NCBI GenBank assembly: GCA_902785575.1
Contig: CACZZF010000003.1
Coordinates: 1 to 64,000, forward strand
Source: an uncultured Bacteroidia bacterium
GTDB lineage: Bacteria; Bacteroidota; Bacteroidia; Bacteroidales; UBA932
Reading direction: 5' to 3'
DNA length: 64,000 nucleotides
This document shows, piece after piece, positions 52,596 to 60,670 of the stretch. How positions within the stretch are numbered: the first letter of the stretch is position 1; each line of letters starts with the position of its first letter. The translations under genes were made by a program, and so were the position numbers. The notes below the pieces were generated by a model. The model made no database searches and was not told where the DNA came from. It saw only the letters and a list, made by a program, of their open reading frames with translations.

Positions 52596-54587
52596 ATGAA
52601 AAACCTCACCTATATTATCGTCATTATCGGAATCTGGATCCCTATTGGCATTGAAGCGCAGACAAAAAGGGACACCAGCATAGTCATAAAGGAATCAATC
52701 ATCTCCGAGCGGAAAGGATCCGGGAGTGGCGGAGCGGGATCGATTGTTATCCCAGCTGACATGATCAAGAACGCTCCCGCCCTGCTCGGGGAGCCGGACA
52801 TATTGAAAACCATCCAGTTACTTCCAGGAATACAGGCAGGAACTGAGGGCTTGTCCGGGATGTATGTCAGGGGCGGAGGTTCTGACGAGAACCTTATCCT
52901 GCTGGACGGTGTTCCGATTTATTGCCAAGGCCATCTGCTCGGGCTATTCTCCCCTTTCCAAAGCGAGGCAGTCCACGAGGCTGTCATACATAAAGGGTCA
53001 TTTCCGGCCAGATTAGGCGGAAGGGCATCGAGCGTCCTCGAGATAAACACCACCAACTCCGGCAGTAAAAAAGCTTCCGGATGCTATGGGTTAGGAATAG
53101 TCAGCGACAAGTTCCACCTTGAAGGTCCGATCGCTGAAAGTAAGGCGTCTTATTCAGTCAGCGGTCGAGGCATGCACACCCTGCTGATGGACGGATTATT
53201 CAGGATTTTAAAGATCCCAGGGAACTTCTGGTTTCACGATCTCCATACGAAAGTATCTGTGCAAGTAAACAATAGGAACTCATTGAATATTAGCGGCTTC
53301 ACAAGTAAGGACAAGCTTTATTACAAGGAAGATGAAGAAAAAACTGACTTCAAATGGGGAACGACTATGGCGGCATTGGATTGGAAAAGGCGGTGGAGTG
53401 GAGACCTTTCATCTGACATCATCTTCGCCTGGAGCGGATATTCAATGGACACCGGGATAAAGGCGAAAGGAGCATCCCGAGAGGGATACCGTGCCGGTTT
53501 AGGAGACTTGGTTGCCAAAGCGGATTTAGTATTCAATGGCATGGCAGGTCATGGAGTCAGGTTCGGGATTGAGGCCATCCGTCATGAGTTCAATCCCGAA
53601 TCAGATTTCGGAAACAAGGAAACAGGAAAAACCTCAGTGACTGGTTTTGAATCAGCGATCTATGCTGGCGATAAGATCATTTTAGCCGAAGGGTTTTCGG
53701 TCGAGGCCGGACTACGGATGGTCTTTTCTTCTTCCGGAGGAAATGCGAGGATTATCCCTGAACCAAGGCTCACGGCAATTATCGGAAATAATCCTACCGC
53801 CAAGTTAAAGGCATCATATTCAAGAGTTTCCCAACATATTCATCAACTCTCATCCACTGTCGCAATCCTTCCGGTGGATCTGATCGTACCGGTCACGAAA
53901 TCCATCGGACCGATGATTTCCGACCAAGTATCTCTAGGACTGAGCCACGAATACGGGAAAGGTTGGGAAATATCCGCTGAAGGCTATTGGAAGAGAATGA
54001 AAGGAGTCCTGGAATATAAAGATGATGTTATATTCATAGACGATTTCAAGACTTGGGAAGAGGATGTGGCGGCAGGGATCGGCCGATCTTACGGTATTGA
54101 ATTATTCATAAGGAAAAGTGTAGGTAAAACCACCGGCTGGCTCGGGTACACACTTTCCAAGAGCGAAAGAAGATTTCCTGACAAATCAATAAGTGGCGGG
54201 GAATGGTTCCCGTGCAGGTACGACTGCCGGCATAGTCTGACCGCGGTAATTGAACAAACGTTAGGACCAGGATGGACCGCCAGTGCCACATGGACATATT
54301 CCTCAGGAGGAGCGATAACACTTCCTGACGCTGACGGAAATATGTCACACAGAGGCAATTACCGCCTTCCTCCGAGCCACAGGCTGGACTTGGGGCTGAC
54401 TCACCGGAAAGAGAAACGCAATGGGGAGAGGCTCTGGAGCCTAGGAGTCTACAACGCGTATAACAGGAAGAACCCGAACCTTGTCATTCCTGTCGCGGGT
54501 GACGCGGATGACGGTCCGGGTTCTTCTATAAAAATGATAAGCTTCCTTCCGGTAATACCTTCAGTGGCCTACACTAGAGCTTTTTGA
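52596..54587 (+). CDS. TonB-dependent receptor without a DUF4249 partner
   Basis: A 663-residue receptor: signal peptide (1-21, ending GIEAQ), plug domain (about 45-150; DILKTIQLLPGIQAGTEG, GMYVRGGGSDENLILLDGVP) and a barrel ending in IPSVAYTRAF. It is similar in plug and final strands to the DUF4249-linked receptor at 44724-46802. No DUF4249 gene stands next to it: it is flanked by a divergent peptidase and the convergent vor operon. Its last 14 bases overlap the 3' end of the vor gamma-subunit gene. The region is more A-rich than its neighbours. Confidence 0.87.
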   Translation: MKNLTYIIVIIGIWIPIGIEAQTKRDTSIVIKESIISERKGSGSGGAGSIVIPADMIKNAPALLGEPDILKTIQLLPGIQAGTEGLSGMYVRGGGSDENLILLDGVPIYCQGHLLGLFSPFQSEAVHEAVIHKGSFPARLGGRASSVLEINTTNSGSKKASGCYGLGIVSDKFHLEGPIAESKASYSVSGRGMHTLLMDGLFRILKIPGNFWFHDLHTKVSVQVNNRNSLNISGFTSKDKLYYKEDEEKTDFKWGTTMAALDWKRRWSGDLSSDIIFAWSGYSMDTGIKAKGASREGYRAGLGDLVAKADLVFNGMAGHGVRFGIEAIRHEFNPESDFGNKETGKTSVTGFESAIYAGDKIILAEGFSVEAGLRMVFSSSGGNARIIPEPRLTAIIGNNPTAKLKASYSRVSQHIHQLSSTVAILPVDLIVPVTKSIGPMISDQVSLGLSHEYGKGWEISAEGYWKRMKGVLEYKDDVIFIDDFKTWEEDVAAGIGRSYGIELFIRKSVGKTTGWLGYTLSKSERRFPDKSISGGEWFPCRYDCRHSLTAVIEQTLGPGWTASATWTYSSGGAITLPDADGNMSHRGNYRLPPSHRLDLGLTHRKEKRNGERLWSLGVYNAYNRKNPNLVIPVAGDADDGPGSSIKMISFLPVIPSVAYTRAF

Positions 54588-55116
54588 TGATTTCCATGCC
54601 CTTGCGGATAGCCTCCTCATTCTTGGGGATGAGGTGGTGGTGACGCTCGGGAAGGGTCTTACGCAAAGCCGCGAGAACACTCTCGATCCCAACTACGGGA
54701 TGGATCTTCAGCAGACCTCCTAAGACAATCATATTGAATGTCTTGATGAGGTTCATCTCAGCCGCGGCGTCCATGGCGTCAATACGGTAGACATCAATGT
54801 CTTTCCTGGTCGGAGGCTCAGGGATGCCATAGCCATCATAAATGAGGGTGCCGCCCGGCTTGACCTTCGGCTCGAACTTCTCCAACGAGGGCTGGTTAAG
54901 GACGATGGCCGTGTCGTAGCTGGAAAGAATCGGTGACGAGACCGGATCGTCGCTGACGATCACGGTGACATTGGCTGTGCCACCTCTCTGCTCAGGGCCA
55001 TAGGCCGGCATCCAAGTGACTTCCTTGCCTTCCATTAGACCGGCGTAGGCCAGGATCTTGCCCATCGAGAGGACTCCCTGTCCTCCGAATCCGGCTATAA
55101 TTATCTCTTCTGTCAT
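54574..55116 (-). CDS. 2-oxoacid:ferredoxin oxidoreductase, gamma subunit
   Basis: A 180-residue subunit of the four-part 2-oxoacid (2-ketoisovalerate type) oxidoreductase. It has the family start EIIIAGFGGQGVLSMGKILAYAG and MPAYGPEQRGGTANVTVIVSD. With the alpha, beta and ferredoxin subunits it converts branched-chain 2-oxoacids, CoA and oxidised ferredoxin to acyl-CoA, CO2 and reduced ferredoxin. It is last in the operon, 12 bp after the beta subunit. Confidence 0.92.
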   Translation of the reverse strand: MTEEIIIAGFGGQGVLSMGKILAYAGLMEGKEVTWMPAYGPEQRGGTANVTVIVSDDPVSSPILSSYDTAIVLNQPSLEKFEPKVKPGGTLIYDGYGIPEPPTRKDIDVYRIDAMDAAAEMNLIKTFNMIVLGGLLKIHPVVGIESVLAALRKTLPERHHHLIPKNEEAIRKGMEIIKKL

Positions 55117-55128
55117 GGTCTTGTCGAT

Positions 55129-55902
55129 TTATTTGTCAGCACCAGTGTCTTTAAGATCTCCGAGATGGTAGAATGCGAACATATTCTCTTCCATCCATTT
55201 GTTGGCCTTTTCGGGGCTCATCTTCCAACCGGAGTTGCAAGTCGAGACAATCTCGACGAGATTGGAACCCTTACCCTGCATTGAATATTCAAAAGCCTTC
55301 CTGATGGCTTTCTTCGCCCTGCTGATGGCCGCCACGGAATGGACGGACTGGCGGGTCACATAGCAGGTTCCATCAAGATTGGCGGCGAGCTCGGTTATCT
55401 TGAGTGGATAGCCGTGGAGGCTCACTTCCCTACCGTAAGGGCAGGTGGCGGTCTTCATTCCAAGCAAGGTGGTCGGGGCCATCTGGCCACCGGTCATGCC
55501 GTAAATGGCGTTGTTGATGAATATGATGGTGATGTTCTCCGCGCGATTGAGGGCGTGGATAGTCTCCGCCGTTCCGATGCAGGCGAGGTCACCGTCACCC
55601 TGATAGGTGAAGACCAACCTGTCAGGCCAGAGACGCTTTGTGGCGCTGGCGAGTGCCGGAGCCCTTCCGTGGGCGGCCTCCTGCCAGTCCACATCAATGT
55701 ATTTGTAAGCGAAAACGGCGCACCCCACAGGTGAGATAGCGATCGTCTTCTCAGTCATGCCCATCTCCTCTACAACCTCTGCCACGAGTTTGTGCACCAC
55801 ACCATGGCTGCAGCCGGGGCAGTAATGCATCGGAGTGTCATTCAGCAAGGCGGGTTTCTTGTAGACCACCTGGCCTTTCTCTATGATTTCTTCTCTTGTC
55901 AT
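55129..55902 (-). CDS. 2-oxoacid:ferredoxin oxidoreductase, beta (TPP-binding) subunit
   Basis: A 257-residue thiamine-pyrophosphate subunit. MHYCPGCSHG (cluster or TPP-proximal cysteines), ISPVGCAVF and the TPP/magnesium motif TYQGDGDLACIG...NNAIYGMTGGQ are all present. It carries the carbonyl chemistry of the complex. Spacing to the alpha subunit is 12 bp and to gamma 12 bp, with all on the minus strand. Confidence 0.94.
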   Translation of the reverse strand: MTREEIIEKGQVVYKKPALLNDTPMHYCPGCSHGVVHKLVAEVVEEMGMTEKTIAISPVGCAVFAYKYIDVDWQEAAHGRAPALASATKRLWPDRLVFTYQGDGDLACIGTAETIHALNRAENITIIFINNAIYGMTGGQMAPTTLLGMKTATCPYGREVSLHGYPLKITELAANLDGTCYVTRQSVHSVAAISRAKKAIRKAFEYSMQGKGSNLVEIVSTCNSGWKMSPEKANKWMEENMFAFYHLGDLKDTGADK

Positions 55903-55914
55903 GGCTCTGAAGTG

Positions 55915-56994
55915 TTAGAATGAACGTTTGAGGACATCGACAACCTCGTCAGGGTCAGGAATGATTCCGCCGAGACGGCCGAAATGACGGACAGGCACAG
56001 CGCCTTCAACGGCGAGGCGGATATCCTCGACCATCTGTCCAGCGTTGATTTCAAGCGAGAGGATACCCTTGACCCGACTGGCGAGAGCCTGGACCTCCTT
56101 GGTCGGGAACGGCCAGAGGGTGATAGGACGTAACAGACCTACCTTGATTCCCTGCGCGCGTGCGATCTCGATACTCTTCTTGGCGATACGGGCGGCCGAT
56201 CCGAAAGCTACGATGGCGTATTCGGCATCATCGAGCATGAATTCCTCATAGCGGACTTCCTTCTCCTCGATCTCGCGGTACTTGGCCTGGATACGAAGAT
56301 TGATTATCTCCATTTCCTCTGAGCGGAGCTCGAGGGAGGTGATGATATTAGGCTTCCTTCCGCCGATACGACCTGTGGTGGCCCAAGGGCATTCCTTAAT
56401 GATCTCCTCCTCAGTGCGGCGAGGCTTGAAAGGAGGGAGAACCACTTTCTCCATCATCTGGCCGATGGCGCCGTCAGCAAGAATCATGGCCGGATTGCGG
56501 TAACGGAAAGCGAGAGTGAACGCAAGATCCACGAAATCAGCCATTTCCTGAACGGATGCGGGGGCCAGGACAATCAGGTGATAATCACCATGACCGCCAC
56601 CCTTGCAGGCCTGGAAATAGTCCGACTGGCTGGGCTGGATGGTCCCGAGTCCGGGACCTCCCCTCATAACGTTGACAATCAGAGCGGGAAGTTCGGCTCC
56701 CGCCATGTAAGAGATACCTTCCTGCATGAGGCTGACTCCAGGGCTGGAAGAGGAAGTCATGACCTTCTTGCCGGTGCTGGCCCCACCATATACCATATTA
56801 ATCGAGGACACCTCGCTCTCAGCCTGAAGGACCACCATGCCGGTGGTCTCCCATGGCTTCTGCTCAGCAAGGGTCTCCAAGACCTCGGACTGGGGGGTGA
56901 TAGGATAGCCGAAATAGCCGTCGCAACCGCAGCGGATCGCGGCGTGGGCAATAGCCTCATTGCCTTTCATCAATGTGATTTCCTGATCTGCCAT
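55915..56994 (-). CDS. vorB: 3-methyl-2-oxobutanoate oxidoreductase alpha subunit VorB
   Basis: A 359-residue alpha subunit, started at ATG 56994 (MADQEITLMKGNEAIAHAA). The frame stays open upstream only because it overlaps the ferredoxin gene out of frame. Motifs are GYFGYPITPQSE, AESEVSSINMVYGGASTGKKVMTSSSSPG and MRGGPGLGTIQPSQSD, all typical of VorB-type enzymes of Bacteroidales. Linkage with ilvE and buk supports branched-chain 2-oxoacids as substrates over 2-oxoglutarate, though sequence alone cannot prove it. Confidence 0.92.
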   Translation of the reverse strand: MADQEITLMKGNEAIAHAAIRCGCDGYFGYPITPQSEVLETLAEQKPWETTGMVVLQAESEVSSINMVYGGASTGKKVMTSSSSPGVSLMQEGISYMAGAELPALIVNVMRGGPGLGTIQPSQSDYFQACKGGGHGDYHLIVLAPASVQEMADFVDLAFTLAFRYRNPAMILADGAIGQMMEKVVLPPFKPRRTEEEIIKECPWATTGRIGGRKPNIITSLELRSEEMEIINLRIQAKYREIEEKEVRYEEFMLDDAEYAIVAFGSAARIAKKSIEIARAQGIKVGLLRPITLWPFPTKEVQALASRVKGILSLEINAGQMVEDIRLAVEGAVPVRHFGRLGGIIPDPDEVVDVLKRSF

Positions 56995-56998
56995 AGCT

Positions 56999-57229
56999 CT
57001 ACTCGGTTTTAAGACGGTAAACGGTAATACACCCGTCCGGACAGACTGTGGCGCAGGAAGCGCAACCGGTACAGGTGTCAGCCAGAACCTCATGGGCGAA
57101 ATTGTAGCCCTTGCGGTTCACTTCCTTGCCCGTCAGGGCGAGGACATCAAGCGGGCAGGCGACGACGCAGAGATTGCAGCCCTTGCATCTCTCGGTGTCG
57201 ATGACTGTCGCTCCTTTCATTCTTGCCAT
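56999..57229 (-). CDS. 2x[4Fe-4S] ferredoxin subunit of the 2-oxoacid oxidoreductase
   Basis: A 76-residue ferredoxin with two complete cluster motifs, CKGCNLCVVACP and CTGCASCATVCP. It is the electron-carrying delta subunit of the complex. Its stop lies five bases before the vorB start, and the small TPR gene ends 21 bp upstream. Confidence 0.95.
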   Translation of the reverse strand: MARMKGATVIDTERCKGCNLCVVACPLDVLALTGKEVNRKGYNFAHEVLADTCTGCASCATVCPDGCITVYRLKTE

Positions 57230-57249
57230 AATACCTTTATGATTTGTTG

Positions 57250-57525
57250 TTACTGGTTATACATGTCCTTGTTGTAAAAGTCCAGGATGTCATTCGCCAT
57301 CCTGTAGGCGTTTGCCGCAGGGCTCTCGGGGTTGATCGCCATAGCCTCAAGATAGTTGTTGATGGCACCTTGCCAGTCCCCTTTCTTGCGGTAAGCGTTA
57401 CCGAGCAGGTAATATGCCCTGTCAGACGGTACTGTGGACGAGGAAATATAGTCTCCAAGGAGGCTTATCGCCTCCTCAATCCTCCCTTCTTGAAGGATGG
57501 ACTCAATCCCGTCCAGCGTATACAC
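57250..57525 (-). CDS. small TPR protein of the vor operon
   Basis: A 91-residue cytoplasmic protein with two TPR-like helix pairs (IEEAISLLGDYI, AYYLLGNAYRKKGDWQGAINNYLEAMAINP) and no signal peptide. It lies between ilvE (three bases upstream) and the ferredoxin gene. I recall similar small TPR genes at this place in other Bacteroidales. It may help assemble or scaffold the oxidoreductase, which is inference. Confidence 0.85.
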   Translation of the reverse strand: MYTLDGIESILQEGRIEEAISLLGDYISSSTVPSDRAYYLLGNAYRKKGDWQGAINNYLEAMAINPESPAANAYRMANDILDFYNKDMYNQ

Positions 57526-57528
57526 CTC

Positions 57529-58575
57529 CTACTCGTCGATGAATTTGCACCAACCTCTCGGATCAGGTCTCAATCCTCTCTGGATTCCGATGATCTCATT
57601 GTACAGCATCACGCTCTTAGGACCGCATTGCTCCTTGGAGCCGATGTCGTAGCGCTTAGTGATTTCGGTTCCCTCGAGGACAGGCTTGTCATCAATCTCA
57701 CATATAGGAGTGATGACCACAGCGGTGCCGCATGATCCAACCTCGTCAAACTCAGCAATTTCCTCAACTTTTATCGGGCGCATCTCAACCTTCATCCCCA
57801 TATCCTCGGCAACAGTACGCAAACTATTGTTAGTGATTGAAGGCAGGACACTGTTGGAGAGAGGGGTAACGTAAGTATCACCCTTGATCGCGAAGAAATT
57901 GGACGAGCCGAACTCCTCTATGGTAGACTTCGTGGCTGAATCCAGGAACAGGAGTTCCCTGTAACCGGAGTTGTGGGCGATATTGTAAGCGTGGAGCGAC
58001 TGGGCATAGTTGGCGCCAAGCTTGTGACGACCGGACCCGAAAGGTGCTGAACGGTCATAGTTCCTGGATAACACCGCATTAGCCGGGGCCAGGCTCTTGG
58101 CTCCCGAATATGTTCCCACGGGAGAGCACATGACGACAAACATCACGTCCTTGGCAGAATGGATACCAAGCTGAGGGTTGATACCGAAAAGTACAGGCCT
58201 CAAATAAAGAGACGCGCTTTGGATCTCATAAGGAGGAAGATATTCGAGATTGTCCTTGACGCAGCGGACGCACATGTCGATAAACAACTCCTCAGAGGGC
58301 CAAGGCATATCCAGATATTCAGCGCTGTCCCTTAACCGCTTGAAGTTCATATCGGGGCGAAAAAGGCGGATCTTGCCGTCAACTCCCCGGAAGGCTTTAA
58401 GCCCCTCGAAACAGGAAGGGGCGTAATGGAACACACCAGCGAACGGGCTGAGAGCCAGGTTGAAATCCTCAGTCTCGACTGGAGTCTCCCAATTGCCGTC
58501 GATGCAGCGGCTGAAAACTATAGTCCTTGTCTTTGTGTAGCTGAAGGATAGTTTTGTCCAATCAATATCAATCAT
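57529..58575 (-). CDS. ilvE: branched-chain amino acid aminotransferase
   Basis: A 348-residue fold-type IV PLP aminotransferase that swaps amino groups between Val, Leu or Ile and 2-oxoglutarate. Motifs are FHYAPSCFEGLKAFR (near residue 50), the Schiff-base lysine in HKLGANYAQSL (near 188), EEFGSSNFF and GSCGTAVVITPI. In this operon it probably works in the catabolic direction, feeding 2-oxoacids to the Vor complex. It is 22 bp downstream of buk. Confidence 0.95.
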   Translation of the reverse strand: MIDIDWTKLSFSYTKTRTIVFSRCIDGNWETPVETEDFNLALSPFAGVFHYAPSCFEGLKAFRGVDGKIRLFRPDMNFKRLRDSAEYLDMPWPSEELFIDMCVRCVKDNLEYLPPYEIQSASLYLRPVLFGINPQLGIHSAKDVMFVVMCSPVGTYSGAKSLAPANAVLSRNYDRSAPFGSGRHKLGANYAQSLHAYNIAHNSGYRELLFLDSATKSTIEEFGSSNFFAIKGDTYVTPLSNSVLPSITNNSLRTVAEDMGMKVEMRPIKVEEIAEFDEVGSCGTAVVITPICEIDDKPVLEGTEITKRYDIGSKEQCGPKSVMLYNEIIGIQRGLRPDPRGWCKFIDE

Positions 58576-58597
58576 ATTGTAGTGTTATTAATTAGTG

Positions 58598-59731
58598 TCA
58601 ATCTTCAATAATATGATCCTTGTTGTAGGTGTGGATCTTGGTCTGCCCCGCGAGGATCAAATACCCGTTCTCGGCAAGGGATGCGATCTCATCCTCACCA
58701 GGGAATACCTCGACAGGGGCTATGAATCCGATCTTCGCGATTATGTCATTCATCAGCTTCTTGCTGTGCGCGATACCGCCGGTAAGGAGGATGGCGTCTA
58801 CCTTTCCGTCGGCTGTAGCCGCCATAGAAGCTATGTATTTGCAAATATTAAGGACATACGCCTTAAGGAAGGTGATCGCCAACTCGTTCCCGCTGTCAGC
58901 CAGATTCTCGACATCAATCATGCTGTTTGTTCCGAAATATGCCACGGCGCCTCCCCTTCCAACGAGTTTCTTCTTGATATCTTCCTTCGTGTACTTGCCG
59001 CTGAAGCACATGTCTATCAGCTCGAAAGGAGGACAACACCCAGCCCTCTCGGGAGTGATGGGGCCGTCTCCGCCAAGTCCGTGATTAACATCAATGACCT
59101 TTCCTCTTCTATGGAGGGATATTGTAGCCCCACCGCCCATATGAGCCACAATGACTGTCACATCATTGACCTTATGGCCATGCTCCTTAAGATAGCGCCT
59201 GACTATAGCCCTGGAATTAAGGGCGTGGAAAAGGGTCTTCCTGGTAAACTCGGGGATACCACCCATCTTGCACTCGGGAAGCATCTCATCGGCCATAGGA
59301 GGATCCGCGATATATGCGGTGGTGACACCGAAACGCGGCTCAAGGCCTTTCTCCCGCCTTATTTCATTAATCTCTTTGGCGATGTCATCGGCAAGAATGG
59401 CGCTGAGGTTACAGGCATGGACTCCATCCCTTCCGCTGAAGAGGACATCACGCATGTCTTGATTGACATTATATACTCCAGTGATGACGGGGGTGATCAG
59501 TCCGCCCCTTGCCATTACGATGTCAACGTTCTCAAGAGGAATTCCTCTGGATCCCATAAAATCCTTAATCGCCTGGCGGCGCATGTCGGACTGATCCATT
59601 ACGGACTTATACTTAGCTACTTCCGAGGCGGTGTGCTCGAGCTTCTCGTCGAAAATCCTGGTACCATCGGAAAAGTAACCCAATTTTGTGGTTGTCGAAC
59701 CAGTGTTGATTACTAATATATTACCTTTCAT
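58598..59731 (-). CDS. buk: butyrate (branched-chain fatty acid) kinase
   Basis: A 377-residue acetokinase-family enzyme converting butyryl- or isobutyryl-phosphate plus ADP to the acid plus ATP. It has VINTGSTTTKLGYF (phosphate-binding), ARGGL, VAHMGGGATISLH, DVNHGLGGDGPITPERAG and ILLTGGIAHSKKL. It heads the operon, and its upstream region has a plausible promoter. No phosphate butyryltransferase gene (ptb) is next to it, although ptb-buk pairs are the norm. A 373-aa antisense frame is a shadow. Confidence 0.94.
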   Translation of the reverse strand: MKGNILVINTGSTTTKLGYFSDGTRIFDEKLEHTASEVAKYKSVMDQSDMRRQAIKDFMGSRGIPLENVDIVMARGGLITPVITGVYNVNQDMRDVLFSGRDGVHACNLSAILADDIAKEINEIRREKGLEPRFGVTTAYIADPPMADEMLPECKMGGIPEFTRKTLFHALNSRAIVRRYLKEHGHKVNDVTVIVAHMGGGATISLHRRGKVIDVNHGLGGDGPITPERAGCCPPFELIDMCFSGKYTKEDIKKKLVGRGGAVAYFGTNSMIDVENLADSGNELAITFLKAYVLNICKYIASMAATADGKVDAILLTGGIAHSKKLMNDIIAKIGFIAPVEVFPGEDEIASLAENGYLILAGQTKIHTYNKDHIIED

Positions 59732-59749
59732 CTTAAATCTTTGACGGGT

Positions 59750-59781
59750 TAAATATATTACATTTTTTTCGTTATATCAAG
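59750..59781 (-). promoter_or_regulatory. probable promoter of the buk-ilvE-vor operon
   Basis: On the minus strand CTTG (59781-59778), a 20-base spacer and TATATTTA (59757-59750), each one base from consensus. The buk ATG is 19 bases downstream of the -7 box. The remainder of 59732-59837 is A+T-rich with no clear terminator for trmO. Confidence 0.5.
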
Positions 59782-59837
59782 TGTTTCGTCAATAATTGTA
59801 ACATCTAAAGCCGAGATGAAATCAAATTGACACTATT

Positions 59838-60662
59838 CTATTTAATCGATAATACCGTCAGAAGCCTGCCGGATACTTTGAATCTCACTTCCCTGCCTTC
59901 AAACGACATTCCATACTCCCTTGATGGGTCATCCTGGTAGCTCGGTCTGGGATCGAGCGACAGGACTTCACACAGTGTGTCGAGGTCAGGTATAGTCTTC
60001 TCCGCACCTACAGGGAACTCAACCTGAAGTGGTTCCCATGTGGAGGTGTCAACAAAGCCTGAGCGGACTCCGGGGTGCGAGTCGGCATATTCGACATATG
60101 GCTTTATGTCATAAATCGGTGTACCATCCATCAAGTCGGCCCCGAGGACGTTAATAACCGGTCCAATTGGTCTTCCGTCAGAGTCTTTCGCCTCATAATC
60201 AATAGATTCCAAACGCACCGAAGAGAGTCCAAGCGGATTTGGCCTGAACGGTGACCGGCTCGCGAACACTCCGACTCTGGCATTTCCACCAAGTCGCGGC
60301 GGTCGCACGGTAGCCTGGAATCGAGCGGGAGCGGCTAGCTCTGGTGGCCCGACCGCCTCGCTACGCTCGGCCACACCGCTCGCGTCGCAAAGCGACGCTC
60401 CGGTCCCCCCTCTTACAGTGCCGAGGGTGGCATGGGTCTCGCCATCCAGACTGGCCGCTCCCGCTTCCTTACGGTTGCCATTAAACTCCCAGATAAGCCA
60501 GATATAATCGAAACCATCGAGGCCACGAAGAGCGTCGGGATTACGGAATCCCGGTTCGAAAACTATACGGCCCTTGACTGCCGGAGCAAGCCCCGCCTGC
60601 CTGGGCACCCCAAACTTCCCCGGGAACGGAGACCGGAAATATGCTATAGGCTTAATTTCCAT
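59838..60662 (-). CDS. trmO: TrmO-type tRNA N6-methyltransferase with in-frame repeat insert
   Basis: A 274-residue TrmO (TsaA-like) protein that methylates N6 of t6A37 in tRNA using SAM. Family sequence DYIWLIWEFNGNR is followed, after the insert, by ATVRPPRLGGNARVGVFASRSPFRPNPLGLSSVRLE, the signature block. Residues about 66-113 derive from a type A repeat (60324-60465) read in the opposite orientation to copies 1 and 2. ATG 60662 is chosen over a GTG at 60668. Both trmO and mtaB act on t6A37 and both carry such inserts. It is nine bases after the Lrp gene. Confidence 0.9.
   Translation of the reverse strand: MEIKPIAYFRSPFPGKFGVPRQAGLAPAVKGRIVFEPGFRNPDALRGLDGFDYIWLIWEFNGNRKEAGAASLDGETHATLGTVRGGTGASLCDASGVAERSEAVGPPELAAPARFQATVRPPRLGGNARVGVFASRSPFRPNPLGLSSVRLESIDYEAKDSDGRPIGPVINVLGADLMDGTPIYDIKPYVEYADSHPGVRSGFVDTSTWEPLQVEFPVGAEKTIPDLDTLCEVLSLDPRPSYQDDPSREYGMSFEGREVRFKVSGRLLTVLSIK
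60324..60465 (+). repeat. type A intragenic repeat element, copy 3
   Basis: A 112-bp core (60339-60450) with arms AGCGGGAGCGGCTAG (60324-60338) and CTGGCCGCTCCCGCT (60451-60465), one mismatch in 15. The core differs from copy 2 mainly in the first internal stem (CGCTACGCTCGGCCAC). The host gene is on the minus strand, so the element is translated in the antisense sense compared with copies 1 and 2 and still has no stop codon. Confidence 0.9.
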
Positions 60663-60670
60663 ATTCACAA

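Noticed and set aside
58595..59716. 373-residue plus-strand open frame
   Set aside because: Antisense to buk over its full length and with no recognisable family sequence.
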